A DNA stretch of 64,000 nt from Gemmobacter nectariphilus. Its GTDB lineage: Bacteria; Pseudomonadota; Alphaproteobacteria; Rhodobacterales; Rhodobacteraceae. Position numbers and translations under genes: made by a program. The notes beneath the pieces were generated by a model. That model did no database searches. It was not told the DNA's origin and saw nothing but the letters and a program-made list of their open reading frames with translations. Where the stretch lies: NCBI GenBank assembly GCA_020721445.1, contig DYMU01000001.1:186001-250000 (forward strand), in the 5' to 3' direction. Below, in pieces: positions 42,801 to 53,039 of the stretch (its first letter is position 1; the number at the start of each line of letters is the position of its first letter).

Positions 42801-44327
42801 TCAATGGCCATGATGCGCCACCTCCATGCCATGCGCGCCGCCCATCATCAGGCCGATCTCGTCTATGGTCAGTCCGGCCACCGGACGGGCCTTCGTCAAC
42901 CGCCCCTCGTTCAGCGCGGCAAAATTGTCCGAGATTTCCAGCAACTCATCCAGATCCTGGCTGATCACCACCACCGCCGCCCCGCCTGCGGCGCGGTCCA
43001 GTATCGCCTGGCGAATCGCCGCCGCGGCCGCGGCATCCACCCCCCATGTCGGCTGGTTGATCACGATCACGCCCGGCGCTTGCAAAAGCTCGCGCCCCAC
43101 CACGAACTTTTGCAGATTGCCCCCCGACAGCGCCCGCGCCGCCACATGGGTGCCCGGCGTGCGCACGTCGAACTCCTCCACGATCCCCCGGGCGAATGCG
43201 GTCGTGGCCTCCCAGTCGATAAAGCCATTTGCCGTCAGACGCTTGCGCAACGCCCCCGACAGCAGCGCATTTTCAACCAATGTCATGTCCGGGGCCGCCG
43301 CATGGCCCAGCCGTTCCTCGGGGGCGGACACAAGGCCAAGCGCCCGCCGTTCGTTCGGGCCCCGGTCCCCCACCCCTGCGCCGTCGATCCGCACCGTGTC
43401 GCGCCCGGCGCGCACCTCGCCCGACAGGGCCAGCAGCAATTCGTCCTGCCCGTTGCCGGCCACGCCGGCGATGCCCAGCACCTCACCGCGCCGCACCGCA
43501 AAGGTCACATCCCGCAGCGAGGTGCCAAAGGCAATCGGTGACGCCACCGACAGCCCCGCCACCTCCAGCGCGGTCCTGCCCTTGGTCCCGCCCGCCCGCG
43601 CCGGGGGGGTCAGCGTTGCGCCCACCATCAACTCGGCCATCTCGCGCGCCGATCGGTCGCGCGGGGTGCAGGTCGCCACGACCTTGCCACGCCGCAGGAT
43701 CGTGGCCTCGTCACACAGCGACCGAATCTCCTCCAGCTTGTGGCTGATATACAGGATGGCGGTGCCTTCGGACGCCAGTTGCCGCAGCGTCTTGAACAGG
43801 ATGTCCACCTCTTGCGGGGTCAGCACCGATGTCGGCTCGTCCATGATCAACAGCTTGGGGTCTTGCAGCAGGCAGCGGATGATCTCTACCCTTTGCCGCT
43901 CGCCGGCCGACAGATCGCCCACCATGCGCGCCGGGTCCAGCGGCAGGCCATATTCGGCGCTGACCGCCCTGATCCGCCCCGCCAGGGCCTTCATCGGCGG
44001 CGGGTTTTCCATGCCAAGCGCCACGTTTTCCGCCACATTCAGCGCCTCGAACAGGCTGAAATGCTGAAACACCATTGCCACCCCGGCAGCCCGCGCCGCC
44101 CGCGGTTCGGCGGGCGCATACTCCGCCCCGCGCAGGGTCATCCGGCCCGCATCCGGTTTGACCAGCCCATAGATCATCTTGACCAGCGTCGATTTCCCGG
44201 CGCCATTTTCGCCCAGCAACGCATGAATCTCGCCCTCGGCAATGGCAAAGGACACATCGCTGTTGGCCACCACGCCGGGATAGGCCTTGGTCACGCCCGC
44301 CACGCGCAGCAATTCGGGTCGGGTCAT
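42801..44327 (-). CDS. ABC transporter ATP-binding protein with two NBDs (BMP/nucleoside type)
   Basis: A 508-residue tandem ATPase. The first domain is canonical (GENGAGKST Walker A, DLSAGERQRVEI signature, LLIMDEPTSVLTPQE). The second has the degenerate GVAGNGQDELLLAL loop and ALSGGNLQKFVVGREL, typical of sugar and nucleoside importers such as NupO. The ATG at 44327 has AGGAGA upstream and overlaps the xdhC stop (ATGA), which sets the start well inside the longer open frame. Confidence 0.92.
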   Translation of the reverse strand: MTRPELLRVAGVTKAYPGVVANSDVSFAIAEGEIHALLGENGAGKSTLVKMIYGLVKPDAGRMTLRGAEYAPAEPRAARAAGVAMVFQHFSLFEALNVAENVALGMENPPPMKALAGRIRAVSAEYGLPLDPARMVGDLSAGERQRVEIIRCLLQDPKLLIMDEPTSVLTPQEVDILFKTLRQLASEGTAILYISHKLEEIRSLCDEATILRRGKVVATCTPRDRSAREMAELMVGATLTPPARAGGTKGRTALEVAGLSVASPIAFGTSLRDVTFAVRRGEVLGIAGVAGNGQDELLLALSGEVRAGRDTVRIDGAGVGDRGPNERRALGLVSAPEERLGHAAAPDMTLVENALLSGALRKRLTANGFIDWEATTAFARGIVEEFDVRTPGTHVAARALSGGNLQKFVVGRELLQAPGVIVINQPTWGVDAAAAAAIRQAILDRAAGGAAVVVISQDLDELLEISDNFAALNEGRLTKARPVAGLTIDEIGLMMGGAHGMEVAHHGH

Positions 44328-45274
44328 CGGGTATTCTCCTGACGCAAGGGAAGGACCGCTTCGCGCAACACTGCCGCCGCCACACCAATGGCAATCGCCT
44401 GCGGATGCTTGCCAAGGCCGGGGTCGCCGATCGGGCAACGGATGCGGGCGATGGCGTCCGGCGCATGACCAAGGGCCGCCAGGCGGCTGCGAAACCGTGC
44501 CCATTTGGTCGCCGACCCGATCAGCCCGGCGCGGGCAAAGCCATGGCCCAGCAAACGGTGGCAAAGATCAAGGTCCAGCGCATGCGAATAGGTCAGGATC
44601 AGATGCTCGGCCGTCTTGGGCGCATGCCCCACCAGGCGCGCCGCATCCGCACTAGGCAGCACCGTCACCCCATTGGGGATCACGCCCGGAAACCGGTCCG
44701 CCGCCACATCAACCCAAGTGATCCGCAAACCGGGCAAGGGCGCTAGCACGCCAACCAGCGCGCGGCCCACATGCCCCGCACCCCAGACCCAAAGATCGCG
44801 CGGAGGGGTCAGGACAGGCTCGACAAGCCAGCCCTGCACAAGCTGCACCTGCGGCACCACCCCTTGCCCGCGCGCCCGGTCGAGCAGCCGCTTCACCGCC
44901 AGAGGCATGTCGCCCCCCCCAACCGCCCGCGCCACCACCCCGGCCTCGGGACATGGCAGACGGGCCACCGCATGAACCTCGGTCACCAGCGTCACCGCCC
45001 CGCCGCAGCACTGGCCCAAGGCCGGACCCAAGGCCACGCGGTCCACCCGGCAGCCCCCGACCGTCAGCAAAGCCCGCGCCCGCTCTGCCGCCTGCCATTC
45101 CAGCGCCCCACCGCCAATGGTGCCCGATTGCCCCCCCACCTGTGCCGTGTCGCCCCAGATCAGCATCGACGCCCCCACCTCGCGCGGCGATGATCCGTCA
45201 TGGGCCGCAATCACCACACGGGCGACGCAGCCATGCGCGGCAACCGCGGCGGCAAGGGCCTCCAGATCAAACAT
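44324..45274 (-). CDS. xdhC: XdhC, molybdenum-cofactor chaperone for xanthine dehydrogenase
   Basis: A 316-residue XdhC/CoxI-family protein. The N-terminal VARVVIAAHDGSSPREVGASMLIWGD is diagnostic, with QSGTIGGGALEW, and a C-terminal Rossmann-like part (LWVWGAGHVGRALVGVLAPLPGLRITWVD, GLIGSATKWARFRSRL). It binds Moco, aids its sulfuration and delivers it to XdhB. Start MFDLEALAA (45274) overlaps the xdhB stop by eight bases; its own stop overlaps the ATPase ATG. Confidence 0.92.
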   Translation of the reverse strand: MFDLEALAAAVAAHGCVARVVIAAHDGSSPREVGASMLIWGDTAQVGGQSGTIGGGALEWQAAERARALLTVGGCRVDRVALGPALGQCCGGAVTLVTEVHAVARLPCPEAGVVARAVGGGDMPLAVKRLLDRARGQGVVPQVQLVQGWLVEPVLTPPRDLWVWGAGHVGRALVGVLAPLPGLRITWVDVAADRFPGVIPNGVTVLPSADAARLVGHAPKTAEHLILTYSHALDLDLCHRLLGHGFARAGLIGSATKWARFRSRLAALGHAPDAIARIRCPIGDPGLGKHPQAIAIGVAAAVLREAVLPLRQENTR

Positions 45275-47591
45275 CGCGCCGCACCCGTTCCACCGCCGCC
45301 AACACCCGCTCGGGCGTGGCGGGCGCATCCAGCGCCGGATAGCCGGGGCCACAGGCGGTAACTGCATCCGACAAGGCCATCAGCACCGAAATCCCCAGCA
45401 TGAAGGGTGGCTCGCCCACGGCCTTTGACTTGCCCACGGTGTCCTCGCGGTTGGGCTGGCCCCACAGGGCCACGTTGAACACCGGCGGCCGGTCCGAACA
45501 GGCCGGGATCTTGTAGGTGCTGGGCGCATGGGTGGTCAGCCGCCCCTTGGCATCCCAGACCAATTCCTCGGTGGTCAGCCAGCCCGCGCCCTGAACGTAG
45601 GCCCCCTCGATCTGGCCAATATCCAGTGCCGGGTTCAGGCTGGCCCCGGTGTCGTGCAGCAAATCGGCCCGCAGAATCCGGTTCTCGCCGGTCAGGGTGT
45701 CGATCACCACCTCGCTTACCGCCGCGCCATAGGCGAAATACAAAAACGGCCGCCCCTTGCCGGCCTTGCGGTCCCATTGCAACTTGGGCGTGGCATAGAA
45801 CCCAGTGGACGACAGGCTGACCCGTGCGAGGTAAGCCCAAGCCGCCACCCGGGCAAAGTCATAGGCCTCGCCCGCCACCCGCACCATGCCGCCCTCGAAC
45901 CGCACCGCCGATGCGTCGACCTGATGCTTGCCCGCAATGAACGCCGCCATCCGGTCGCGAATGGTCTCGCAGGCGGCCCTTGCCGCCATCCCGTTCAGGT
46001 CCGACCCCGACGAGGCGGCGGTGGCGCTGGTGTTGGGCACCTTGGCGGTGTCGGTCGCGGTGATCTTGACGCGCCCTGCATCCACCCCGAACACCCCGGC
46101 CGCCACCTGCGCCACCTTCTGGAACAGCCCTTGCCCCATCTCGGTGCCGCCATGGTTCAGCACGATGCTGCCATCCTGATAGACATGCACCAAAGCCCCG
46201 GCCTGGTTAAGATGCGTCAGCGTGAACGAAATCCCGAACTTCACCGGCGTCAGCGCAATGCCGCGCTTCAGGATCGGGCTTACCCGGTTCCACTCGGCAA
46301 TCTCGGCCCGCCTGCTGGCATAGTACGACGACGCCATCAGCGCCGCCACGATCTGATCGCCGACAAAATCCTCGACCAGCATATGATACGGCGTGGTTTG
46401 CAGGCTTGCTGCTTTCGAAATACTCCCGCCGGAGGCATCCGACGCCTGCCCCGCGCGATAGAAGTTGGCCTTGCGCACAACGACCGGGTCACGCCCCAGC
46501 GCATGCGCAATGTGATCCATCACCCGCTCGATCCCGACCATGCCCTGCGGCCCGCCAAAGCCGCGAAAGGCGGTGGCGCTTTGGGTGTGGGTGCGAAGCC
46601 GGTGGCTCTCGATGCGGATGTCGGGCAGGTGATAGCAGTTGTCGGTGTGCAGCATGGCGCGGTCAGCCACCGGCAGCGACAGATCCTGCGCCCAGCCGCA
46701 GCGCAGCAGATGGGTAAACTCCAGCCCCGTGACGCGACCCTGATCGTCGAACCCGGCGCGGTACAGGATGCGCAGGTCATGGCGCTTGCCGGTGATCATC
46801 ATGTCGTCGTCGCGGTCATAGCGCATCTTGGCAGGGCGCCCTGTGCGCGCCGCCACCACGGCGCAAGCGATGGCCAGCGCGTTGCCTTGGCTTTCCTTGC
46901 CGCCAAAGCCGCCGCCCATGCGCCGCACCTCGACGCGCACCGCACTCATCGGCAGATGCAGCGCGTGGGCAACCTTGTGCTGAATCTCGGTCGGGTGCTG
47001 GGTTGACGAATGCACCAGCAGATCGCCACCTTCCAGCGGCAGGCAGGCGGCAATCTGGCCCTCCAGATAGAAATGCTCCTGCCCGCCCACCTCGAACCGG
47101 CACTCGATCACATGCGCGGATCCGTCGATGGCGCGGGCAGCGTCGCCCTTGGCCCAGATCACCGGACCGTCCTCGAACCGGCTGTTTGCGGCCAGGGCGT
47201 CGTCCACCGTCAGGATCGCGGGGCGCGGGTCATAGCTGACGCGCGCCAACCGCGCCGCATGGCGGGCGGCCACGTGACTGTCGGCGGCCACCAGAAACAG
47301 CGGCATGCCGTGATAGAACACCGTGCCGGTCGACAGCAGCGGCTCATCCTGTGCCGAGGGGCTGCAATCGGGCATCTCTGCGAAATCTTCGGCAGCGTAC
47401 ACTGCCACCACACCGGGCGCGGCACGGACAGCCGTCAGATCCATTTCGGTGATGCGACCATGCGCAATGGTGGACAGGCCAAAGGCCAGATGCAGCGTGT
47501 TGCCGGGCAGCGGAATGTCATCGACATAGCGCGCCTGACCGGTCACATGCAGCGGGGCCGCGTCATGCGGCAGCGGTTTGCCGATGCTCAT
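45267..47591 (-). CDS. xdhB: Xanthine dehydrogenase, molybdopterin-binding large subunit
   Basis: A 774-residue Moco subunit. Visible are [21 protein letters not shown] (235 region), [12 protein letters not shown] and the catalytic Glu in [13 protein letters not shown] (about 728). It hydroxylates hypoxanthine and xanthine to urate, passing electrons to XdhA. Residues about 384-397 ([14 protein letters not shown]) are encoded by a copy of the dispersed repeat, placed between NFYRAGQA and QTTPYH, where homologues have a short loop. The ATG overlaps the xdhA stop (ATGA at 47588-47591). Confidence 0.95.
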   Translation of the reverse strand: MSIGKPLPHDAAPLHVTGQARYVDDIPLPGNTLHLAFGLSTIAHGRITEMDLTAVRAAPGVVAVYAAEDFAEMPDCSPSAQDEPLLSTGTVFYHGMPLFLVAADSHVAARHAARLARVSYDPRPAILTVDDALAANSRFEDGPVIWAKGDAARAIDGSAHVIECRFEVGGQEHFYLEGQIAACLPLEGGDLLVHSSTQHPTEIQHKVAHALHLPMSAVRVEVRRMGGGFGGKESQGNALAIACAVVAARTGRPAKMRYDRDDDMMITGKRHDLRILYRAGFDDQGRVTGLEFTHLLRCGWAQDLSLPVADRAMLHTDNCYHLPDIRIESHRLRTHTQSATAFRGFGGPQGMVGIERVMDHIAHALGRDPVVVRKANFYRAGQASDASGGSISKAASLQTTPYHMLVEDFVGDQIVAALMASSYYASRRAEIAEWNRVSPILKRGIALTPVKFGISFTLTHLNQAGALVHVYQDGSIVLNHGGTEMGQGLFQKVAQVAAGVFGVDAGRVKITATDTAKVPNTSATAASSGSDLNGMAARAACETIRDRMAAFIAGKHQVDASAVRFEGGMVRVAGEAYDFARVAAWAYLARVSLSSTGFYATPKLQWDRKAGKGRPFLYFAYGAAVSEVVIDTLTGENRILRADLLHDTGASLNPALDIGQIEGAYVQGAGWLTTEELVWDAKGRLTTHAPSTYKIPACSDRPPVFNVALWGQPNREDTVGKSKAVGEPPFMLGISVLMALSDAVTACGPGYPALDAPATPERVLAAVERVRRDV
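46406..46440 (-). repeat. Dispersed GTATTT-core repeat, type 1, copy C, in frame inside xdhB
   Basis: On the coding strand it reads GGATGCCTCCGGCGGGAGTA then TTTCGAAAGCAGCAA. The 21 bases ATGCC...TATTT are identical to copy B1. It is translated as [11 protein letters not shown] without disturbing the frame. Confidence 0.75.
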
Positions 47592-49003
47592 GCCCGCACC
47601 TCCAGCACCGACACCGGCGTGCCGTTCAGGTCGTGGGCATAGCGCGTCAGCATGTTCTGCGCGGTCTTCAGCCGGTAGCCGGCCGAGGCGCGCATGTCGG
47701 ACAGCGGGGCGAAATCTTCGGCCATCCGCGCCGCCGCCGCTGCCGCCGTGTCCGGCGTCATCGGTTTGCCGATCAGCGCGGCCTCAACCCGTGCGGCGCG
47801 GCGCGGGGTGCCTGCCATGCCGCCAAAGGCGATGCGGGCGGCGGTGACAGTGCCGCCGTCCAGCGTGACGTTGAAACAGCCGCAGACCGCCGAGATATCC
47901 TGATCGAACCGCTTCGACAGCTTGTAGCAGCGCAGATGCGGGGCTTGGGCCGGGATCGTCACCGCCTCGACAAACTCGCCCGGTTGCCGGTCCTGCTTGC
48001 GGTAGTCGAGGAAAAAATCCTCCAGCGGCAGATCGCGCAGCACATCACCCCGGCGCAGGTGCAGCCTAGCCCCCAGCGCGATCAGGGCCGGCGGGCCATC
48101 GCCGATGGGCGAGCCATTGGCGATATTGCCACCAATGGTGGCGGCATTGCGGATCTGTTCGCTGGCATAGCGGCGCAACAACTCGCCCAGCGACGGAAAA
48201 CGCGGCGCAAGGGCACGACGCAGCGCGGCAATGGTGACGCCCGCGCCGATGCGCAGCGTGCAGCCCTGATCGTCGATCTGCTGCATCTCGGGGATGGCGG
48301 ACAGGAAGGCCACAGGTGAGAGGTCGCGCATCTGTTTGGTCACCCACAGCCCGACATCGGTAGCCCCGGCAATCAGGGTGGCGTCGGGGTGTGCCAGATA
48401 CCAATCGGCAAGGTCTTGGGTGGTTTCTGGCCGGAAGCCGGGCTGGGGGGGCTCGCCCCCCCGCAGGCCTGCGGCCTGCCCCCCCGAGGGTATTTGAGCC
48501 AAGAGGAAATCACGGTCAGTTTTTATCCAGTCTGGCACGGGGGCGGATTGGGCCGCCAGCGCCGCGCGGATGATCGGGGCATAGCCGGTGCAGCGGCAGA
48601 GGTTGCCGGCAAGCTGATCGTCATGGTCGGTGGCGCCGTTCAGGTGGGCGGTTGCCATGCTGACGACAAAACCGGGGGTGCAAAAGCCGCATTGGCTGGC
48701 GTGATGGTCGATCATCGCCTGTTGCACGGGGTGGGCTTCGCCCTTGGGGCCGCTGATGCCCTCGATGCTGCGCACCGCCTTGCCATGCAGTTGCGGCAAA
48801 AACAGGATGCAGGCGTTCAGCGCGCGGCTGCCCTGTGCGTCCGTGACCATGACGGTGCAGGCACCGCAATCGCCTTCGCGGCACCCTTCCTTGGTGCCGG
48901 TCAGGCCGCGGGTATCGCGCAGCCAATCCAGCAAGGTCATGGTCGGGCTGTGCCCGGCCAGGCTGACGGGCGTTCCGTTCAACAGAAACGCGATCTCTGT
49001 CAT
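47588..49003 (-). CDS. xdhA: Xanthine dehydrogenase, FeS/FAD small subunit
   Basis: A 471-residue subunit. Residues 1-160 hold two [2Fe-2S] clusters: C41, C46, C49, C65 ([12 protein letters not shown]) and C105, C108, C136, C138 ([14 protein letters not shown]). The FAD domain follows ([42 protein letters not shown]). Residues about 166-190, in the linker between domains, are encoded by a type 2 dispersed repeat. Start [13 protein letters not shown] (49003) fits homologues. It heads the xdhABC-nucleoside transporter operon. Confidence 0.95.
   Translation of the reverse strand: MTEIAFLLNGTPVSLAGHSPTMTLLDWLRDTRGLTGTKEGCREGDCGACTVMVTDAQGSRALNACILFLPQLHGKAVRSIEGISGPKGEAHPVQQAMIDHHASQCGFCTPGFVVSMATAHLNGATDHDDQLAGNLCRCTGYAPIIRAALAAQSAPVPDWIKTDRDFLLAQIPSGGQAAGLRGGEPPQPGFRPETTQDLADWYLAHPDATLIAGATDVGLWVTKQMRDLSPVAFLSAIPEMQQIDDQGCTLRIGAGVTIAALRRALAPRFPSLGELLRRYASEQIRNAATIGGNIANGSPIGDGPPALIALGARLHLRRGDVLRDLPLEDFFLDYRKQDRQPGEFVEAVTIPAQAPHLRCYKLSKRFDQDISAVCGCFNVTLDGGTVTAARIAFGGMAGTPRRAARVEAALIGKPMTPDTAAAAAARMAEDFAPLSDMRASAGYRLKTAQNMLTRYAHDLNGTPVSVLEVRA
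48441..48510 (+). repeat. Dispersed GTATTT-core repeat, type 2, copy D, in frame inside xdhA
   Basis: On the plus strand it has palindromes GGGGGGGCTCGCCCCCCC and GCAGGCCTGCGGCCTGC followed by CCCCCCCGAGGGTATTTGAG then CCAAGAGGAA. On the coding strand it is translated as [20 protein letters not shown], in the linker between the FeS and FAD domains. Confidence 0.78.
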
Positions 49004-49225
49004 CAGTTCCGTCCGCCACAGTCTTTGCAACATGGGTCTTTTGCATCCCCGCCCGATGCGGCGTAAAGCGGAAGATGCGCCCGCGAGTTTCCTGTTTGAT
49101 CATGAAGCAAGCGGGGTGGCTATCTGGCAAGTCTCATTTCGGTGCACAATTTTGCAGCAACCGGCGATTTTGCCGAAGAATGAGGCGGGCTTTCCCCCGG
49201 CAGGATGCTTCGCTAGGCTGTGCCC

Positions 49226-52200
49226 ATGTCAAACGCCGTGCGATTCATCCATCTGAGGGTCCATACCGAACATTCGCTGCTGGAAGGCGCGGTGCCGGTG
49301 AAAAAGCTGGTCAGCCTTGCGGTTCAGGCCGGAATGCCGGCCATCGCCGTGACCGACACCAACAACATGTTTGCCGCGCTGGAGTTTTCGGTGACCGCGC
49401 AAGGCGCCGGTTTGCAGCCGATCGTGGGCTGTCAGGTCAGTCTTGCGCATGACCCGGCCGCGCCGGGGGAAAAGCCGCGCCTGCCCGCGCCGGTGGTGCT
49501 GCTGGCGCAGTCTGAAGCGGGTTACATGAACCTGATGAAGCTGAACTCGTGCCTCTACCTGCGGGGCGACGGGCAGCTGCCGCATGTGACGGTGGACGAG
49601 TTGGCGCGACATTCGGACGGGGTGATCTGCCTGACCGGGGGGCCGGACGGGCCTTTGGGGCGGTTCTTGCAGGCCGGGCAGGCAGCCCGCGCGCGGGCCT
49701 TGTGCGAACGGCTGGCGGCAGCGTTTCAGGGGCGGCTTTATGTGGAATTGCAGCGCCATCCGGGCGAGGGCGGCAAGCTGCCCACCGCCGAGGCCGCATC
49801 CGAGCGCGGGCTGGTGGAACTGGCCTATGATCTGGGCCTGCCGCTGGTGGCGACGAACGACGTCTATTTCCCGAAAGCCAGCATGTATGAGGCGCATGAC
49901 GCGCTGATCTGCATTGCCGAGGGCGCCTATGTCGACCAGCAGGCCCCGCGCAGGCGCCTGACGCCGCAGCATTACTTCAAGTCCGAAGCCGAGATGTGTG
50001 CGCTGTTCGCCGATCTGCCCGAGGCGTTGGAGAACACGGTCGAAATCGCCCGGCGCTGTGCCTTTGCCGCCTACAAGCGAAAGCCCATTTTGCCGAAGTT
50101 TGCCGATGACGAGGTGCAGGAACTGCGGCGTCAGGCCAATGCGGGGCTTCAGGCGCGGTTGGCGATCATTCCCCATTCGGTAACGCCCGACGCGTATCAG
50201 GCGCGTCTGGATTTCGAGTTGGACATCATCGAAAAGATGGGGTTTCCCGGCTATTTCCTGATTGTGTCCGACTTCATCAAATGGGCCAAGGATCACCGGA
50301 TTCCGGTTGGCCCGGGGCGGGGGTCGGGGGCCGGGTCTTTGGTCGCCTATGCGCTGACCATCACCGATCTGGACCCGTTGCGCTATGCCCTGCTGTTTGA
50401 ACGCTTCCTGAACCCCGAGCGGGTCAGCATGCCCGACTTTGACATCGACTTCTGCATGGATCGCCGGGAAGAGGTGATCCAATACGTTCAGCAGAAATAT
50501 GGCCGCGACCGGGTGGGCCAGATCATCACCTTTGGCGCGCTGTTGTCAAAGGCGGCGGTGCGCGATGTGGGGCGGGTCTTGCAACTGTCTTATGGCCAGG
50601 TGGACCGGCTGTCGAAGATGATCCCGGTCGAAGGGGTAAAGCCCGTCAGCATCACCAAGGCGCTTGCGGACGAGCCGCGTCTGCGCGAGGCGGCGAAAGA
50701 AGAGGTGGTCGGGCGTCTGCTGGGCTATGCCCAAGAGATCGAGGGTCTGTATCGCAACGCCTCCACCCATGCCGCGGGTGTGGTGATCGGCGACCGGCCG
50801 CTGGATGAGTTGGTGCCGCTGTATCAAGACCCGCGGTCTGACATGCCGGCGACGCAATTCAACATGAAATGGGTCGAGGCCGCAGGGCTGGTGAAGTTCG
50901 ACTTTCTGGGTCTGAAGACGCTGACGGTCATTCAGAACGCCATGGACCTGCTGGCCCTGCGCGGCGTGGCCTTTGACATCAGCCTGATCCCGCTGGACGA
51001 CACGCCCACCTATGAGCTTTACGCGGCGGCCAAGACGGTGGCGGTGTTTCAGGTGGAAAGCAGCGGCATGATGGATGCGCTGCGCCGCATGAAGCCAACC
51101 TGCATCGAAGATATCGTGGCGCTGGTGGCCCTCTATCGCCCCGGCCCGATGGAAAACATCCCGGTCTATTGCGAGGTCAAGAATGGCTTGCGCGATCTGG
51201 AATCGATCCACCCGACGATTGACCATATCCTGAAAGAGACCCAAGGCATCATCGTCTATCAAGAACAGGTGATGCAGATCGCGCAGGTGATGGCGGGCTA
51301 TTCGCTGGGGGGGGCCGACCTGCTGCGCCGGGCGATGGGCAAGAAGAACCCCGAAGAGATGGCCAAGGAACGGCCCAAATTCATTGACGGCGCGAAGGCG
51401 ACCCACGGGATTGATGCGAAAAAGGCCGGTGAAGTGTTCGACCTGCTGGAAAAATTCGCCAACTACGGCTTCAACAAAAGCCACGCTGCCGCCTATGCGG
51501 TGGTCAGTTACCAGACGGCCTATCTGAAAGCCAATTACCCGGTCGAATTCATGGCCGCCGTGATGAACTGCGATATCCACCTGACCGACAAGCTGGCTGT
51601 CTACAAGCGCGAGGTCGACAAGCTGGGGCTCACCACCGTGGCCCCTTGCGTCAACCGCAGCCTCGCCACCTTTACCGTGCGGGATGGTCAGGTGGTTTAC
51701 GCCTTGGGCGCGTTGAAGAATGTGGGCGTCGAGGCGATGAAGTTGATCGTCGAGGCCCGGGGCGACCGGCCTTTTGCGACGCTGTTCGATGTGGCCCGGC
51801 GGGTCGATCTGAAACGGGTGGGCAAGCGCCCCTTGGAAATGCTGGCCCGGGCCGGGGCGTTTGACCAGTTGGACCCGAACCGCGCCCGGGTGTTTGAAGG
51901 CTTGGATGCGCTGGTGGCCTATTCCGCCGCGATCCATGACGCGAAATCCAGCAATCAGGTGTCGCTGTTTGGTGAAGCCGGGGCCGACATTCCCGAACCG
52001 CGCTTCCCCTTCCGCGACGACTGGCTGCCGGTGGAGCGTTTGGGGCATGAACATCAGGCGGTGGGGTTCTATCTCTCGGGGCATCCGCTGGACGATTACA
52101 TGGGGCCGCTGAAACGCCGCGACGTCAAGACCTTGGCCGAGGTCACGGCACTTGCACAGCGCGGGCCGCTGATTGCCAAGCTGGCGGGATCGGTCGCGTC

Positions 52201-52657
52201 CAAGCAGGAACGCAAATCGGCCAAGGGCAACCGCTTTGCCTTTGTGCAACTGTCCGACCCGACGGGGCTTTATGAGGTCACGGTGTTTTCCGACGTGCTG
52301 GAAGCCGCGCGCGACTTTCTGGAGCCGGGGCGCAATGTGGTGCTGACGGTCAAGGTTGACCCCGATGGCGATGGCGTCAAGCTGCTGGCCAATGCGATCC
52401 AGCCGATCGACGCGGTGGCCGATCAGGCCGGGGCGGCGGACCTGCGCATCCACCTGAACCGGGCCGAAGCGGTGCCGTCACTGGCCGCCCTTCTGGGCAA
52501 GGTCGAGGGCCGCAACCGCGCCCAGATCACCCTGTGCATCCCCGACGCCGACGGCCGCGAAATCGACGTGCTGCTGCCCCGGCCCTATCCGGTCACCCCA
52601 CAGATCAAGGGCGCGATCAAGGCGATGCAGGGCGTGGTGATGGTCGAGGAGGTGTGA
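49226..52657 (+). CDS. dnaE: DNA polymerase III alpha subunit
   Basis: A 1143-residue C-family polymerase: N-terminal PHP domain (RFIHLRVHTEHSLLEGAVPV), palm residues GPGRGSGAGSLVAYAL (about 362) and PDFDIDFCMD (about 404) with catalytic aspartates, FVFNKSHAAAYAVVSYQTAYLK-type thumb/finger region, and a C-terminal OB fold (LIAKLAGSVASKQERKSAKGNRFAFVQLSD). Its length and the presence of an OB and tail fit the replicative DnaE1, not the error-prone DnaE2. It is divergent from xdhA. Confidence 0.95.
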   Translation: MSNAVRFIHLRVHTEHSLLEGAVPVKKLVSLAVQAGMPAIAVTDTNNMFAALEFSVTAQGAGLQPIVGCQVSLAHDPAAPGEKPRLPAPVVLLAQSEAGYMNLMKLNSCLYLRGDGQLPHVTVDELARHSDGVICLTGGPDGPLGRFLQAGQAARARALCERLAAAFQGRLYVELQRHPGEGGKLPTAEAASERGLVELAYDLGLPLVATNDVYFPKASMYEAHDALICIAEGAYVDQQAPRRRLTPQHYFKSEAEMCALFADLPEALENTVEIARRCAFAAYKRKPILPKFADDEVQELRRQANAGLQARLAIIPHSVTPDAYQARLDFELDIIEKMGFPGYFLIVSDFIKWAKDHRIPVGPGRGSGAGSLVAYALTITDLDPLRYALLFERFLNPERVSMPDFDIDFCMDRREEVIQYVQQKYGRDRVGQIITFGALLSKAAVRDVGRVLQLSYGQVDRLSKMIPVEGVKPVSITKALADEPRLREAAKEEVVGRLLGYAQEIEGLYRNASTHAAGVVIGDRPLDELVPLYQDPRSDMPATQFNMKWVEAAGLVKFDFLGLKTLTVIQNAMDLLALRGVAFDISLIPLDDTPTYELYAAAKTVAVFQVESSGMMDALRRMKPTCIEDIVALVALYRPGPMENIPVYCEVKNGLRDLESIHPTIDHILKETQGIIVYQEQVMQIAQVMAGYSLGGADLLRRAMGKKNPEEMAKERPKFIDGAKATHGIDAKKAGEVFDLLEKFANYGFNKSHAAAYAVVSYQTAYLKANYPVEFMAAVMNCDIHLTDKLAVYKREVDKLGLTTVAPCVNRSLATFTVRDGQVVYALGALKNVGVEAMKLIVEARGDRPFATLFDVARRVDLKRVGKRPLEMLARAGAFDQLDPNRARVFEGLDALVAYSAAIHDAKSSNQVSLFGEAGADIPEPRFPFRDDWLPVERLGHEHQAVGFYLSGHPLDDYMGPLKRRDVKTLAEVTALAQRGPLIAKLAGSVASKQERKSAKGNRFAFVQLSDPTGLYEVTVFSDVLEAARDFLEPGRNVVLTVKVDPDGDGVKLLANAIQPIDAVADQAGAADLRIHLNRAEAVPSLAALLGKVEGRNRAQITLCIPDADGREIDVLLPRPYPVTPQIKGAIKAMQGVVMVEEV

Positions 52658-53039
52658 GGGGGGCGGACAAAGGGGACGTCGCCTCTTTCTTGACTTTGCC
52701 CGGAGCAAAGGCGCTTTAGCGCCGCCGGGCAGCGCCCGCCTCCCGGCCCGGCCAGGGGCCGGGCGTTCTTCGCGGAAATCTACCACTGGAAGATTTCTGA
52801 TCGCTCATCACCCCCCCCGGGCGGGCGTTTTTTCAACGTGACCAGCAGAACTCCTGTGGGAAGTGATTGAACCATAAAGCGCCTAGAACTTCCGGTGCAG
52901 CGCCCACCCGGCGGTCGGGCGCTGCCCTCGGTGGGTGTGACAGTCAATAAAATAAGGGCGCTTTCCGCCCCCAAATCCCCTCACGCCCTGTGACCACGCC
53001 TGCGGCACGCAAACACCACTCGGTGCACACGCAGTCTGC
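52658..53039. repeat. Non-coding gap with a cluster of stem-loops after dnaE
   Basis: This 382-base gap between dnaE (plus) and the DUF1489 gene (minus) has no gene. It holds several dyads: GCCCGG...GGCGC-TTTA-GCGCC...CCGGGC (52690-52732), CCCGGCC/GGGCCGGG (52742-52763), GAAATCT-N9-AGATTTC (52775-52797), CAGCGCCC-N11-GGGCGCTG (52898-52924) and a terminator at 52956-52970. Such stacked hairpins look like repetitive intergenic elements of this bacterial group. Confidence 0.6.
52944..52972 (-). terminator. Rho-independent terminator for the DUF1489 gene
   Basis: Minus-strand stem GGGCG-GAAAG-CGCCC (52970-52956), followed by TTATTTTATT, about 70 bases after the stop of the DUF1489 gene. Confidence 0.75.

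Noticed and set aside
41580-43541. Long plus-strand open frame (653 codons) opposite permease and ATPase genes
   Set aside because: Same artefact pattern; the minus-strand genes have strong motifs and coupled starts.
50546-52453. Long minus-strand open frame (635 codons) opposite dnaE
   Set aside because: Antisense to an unmistakable dnaE; no motif and unusual composition.
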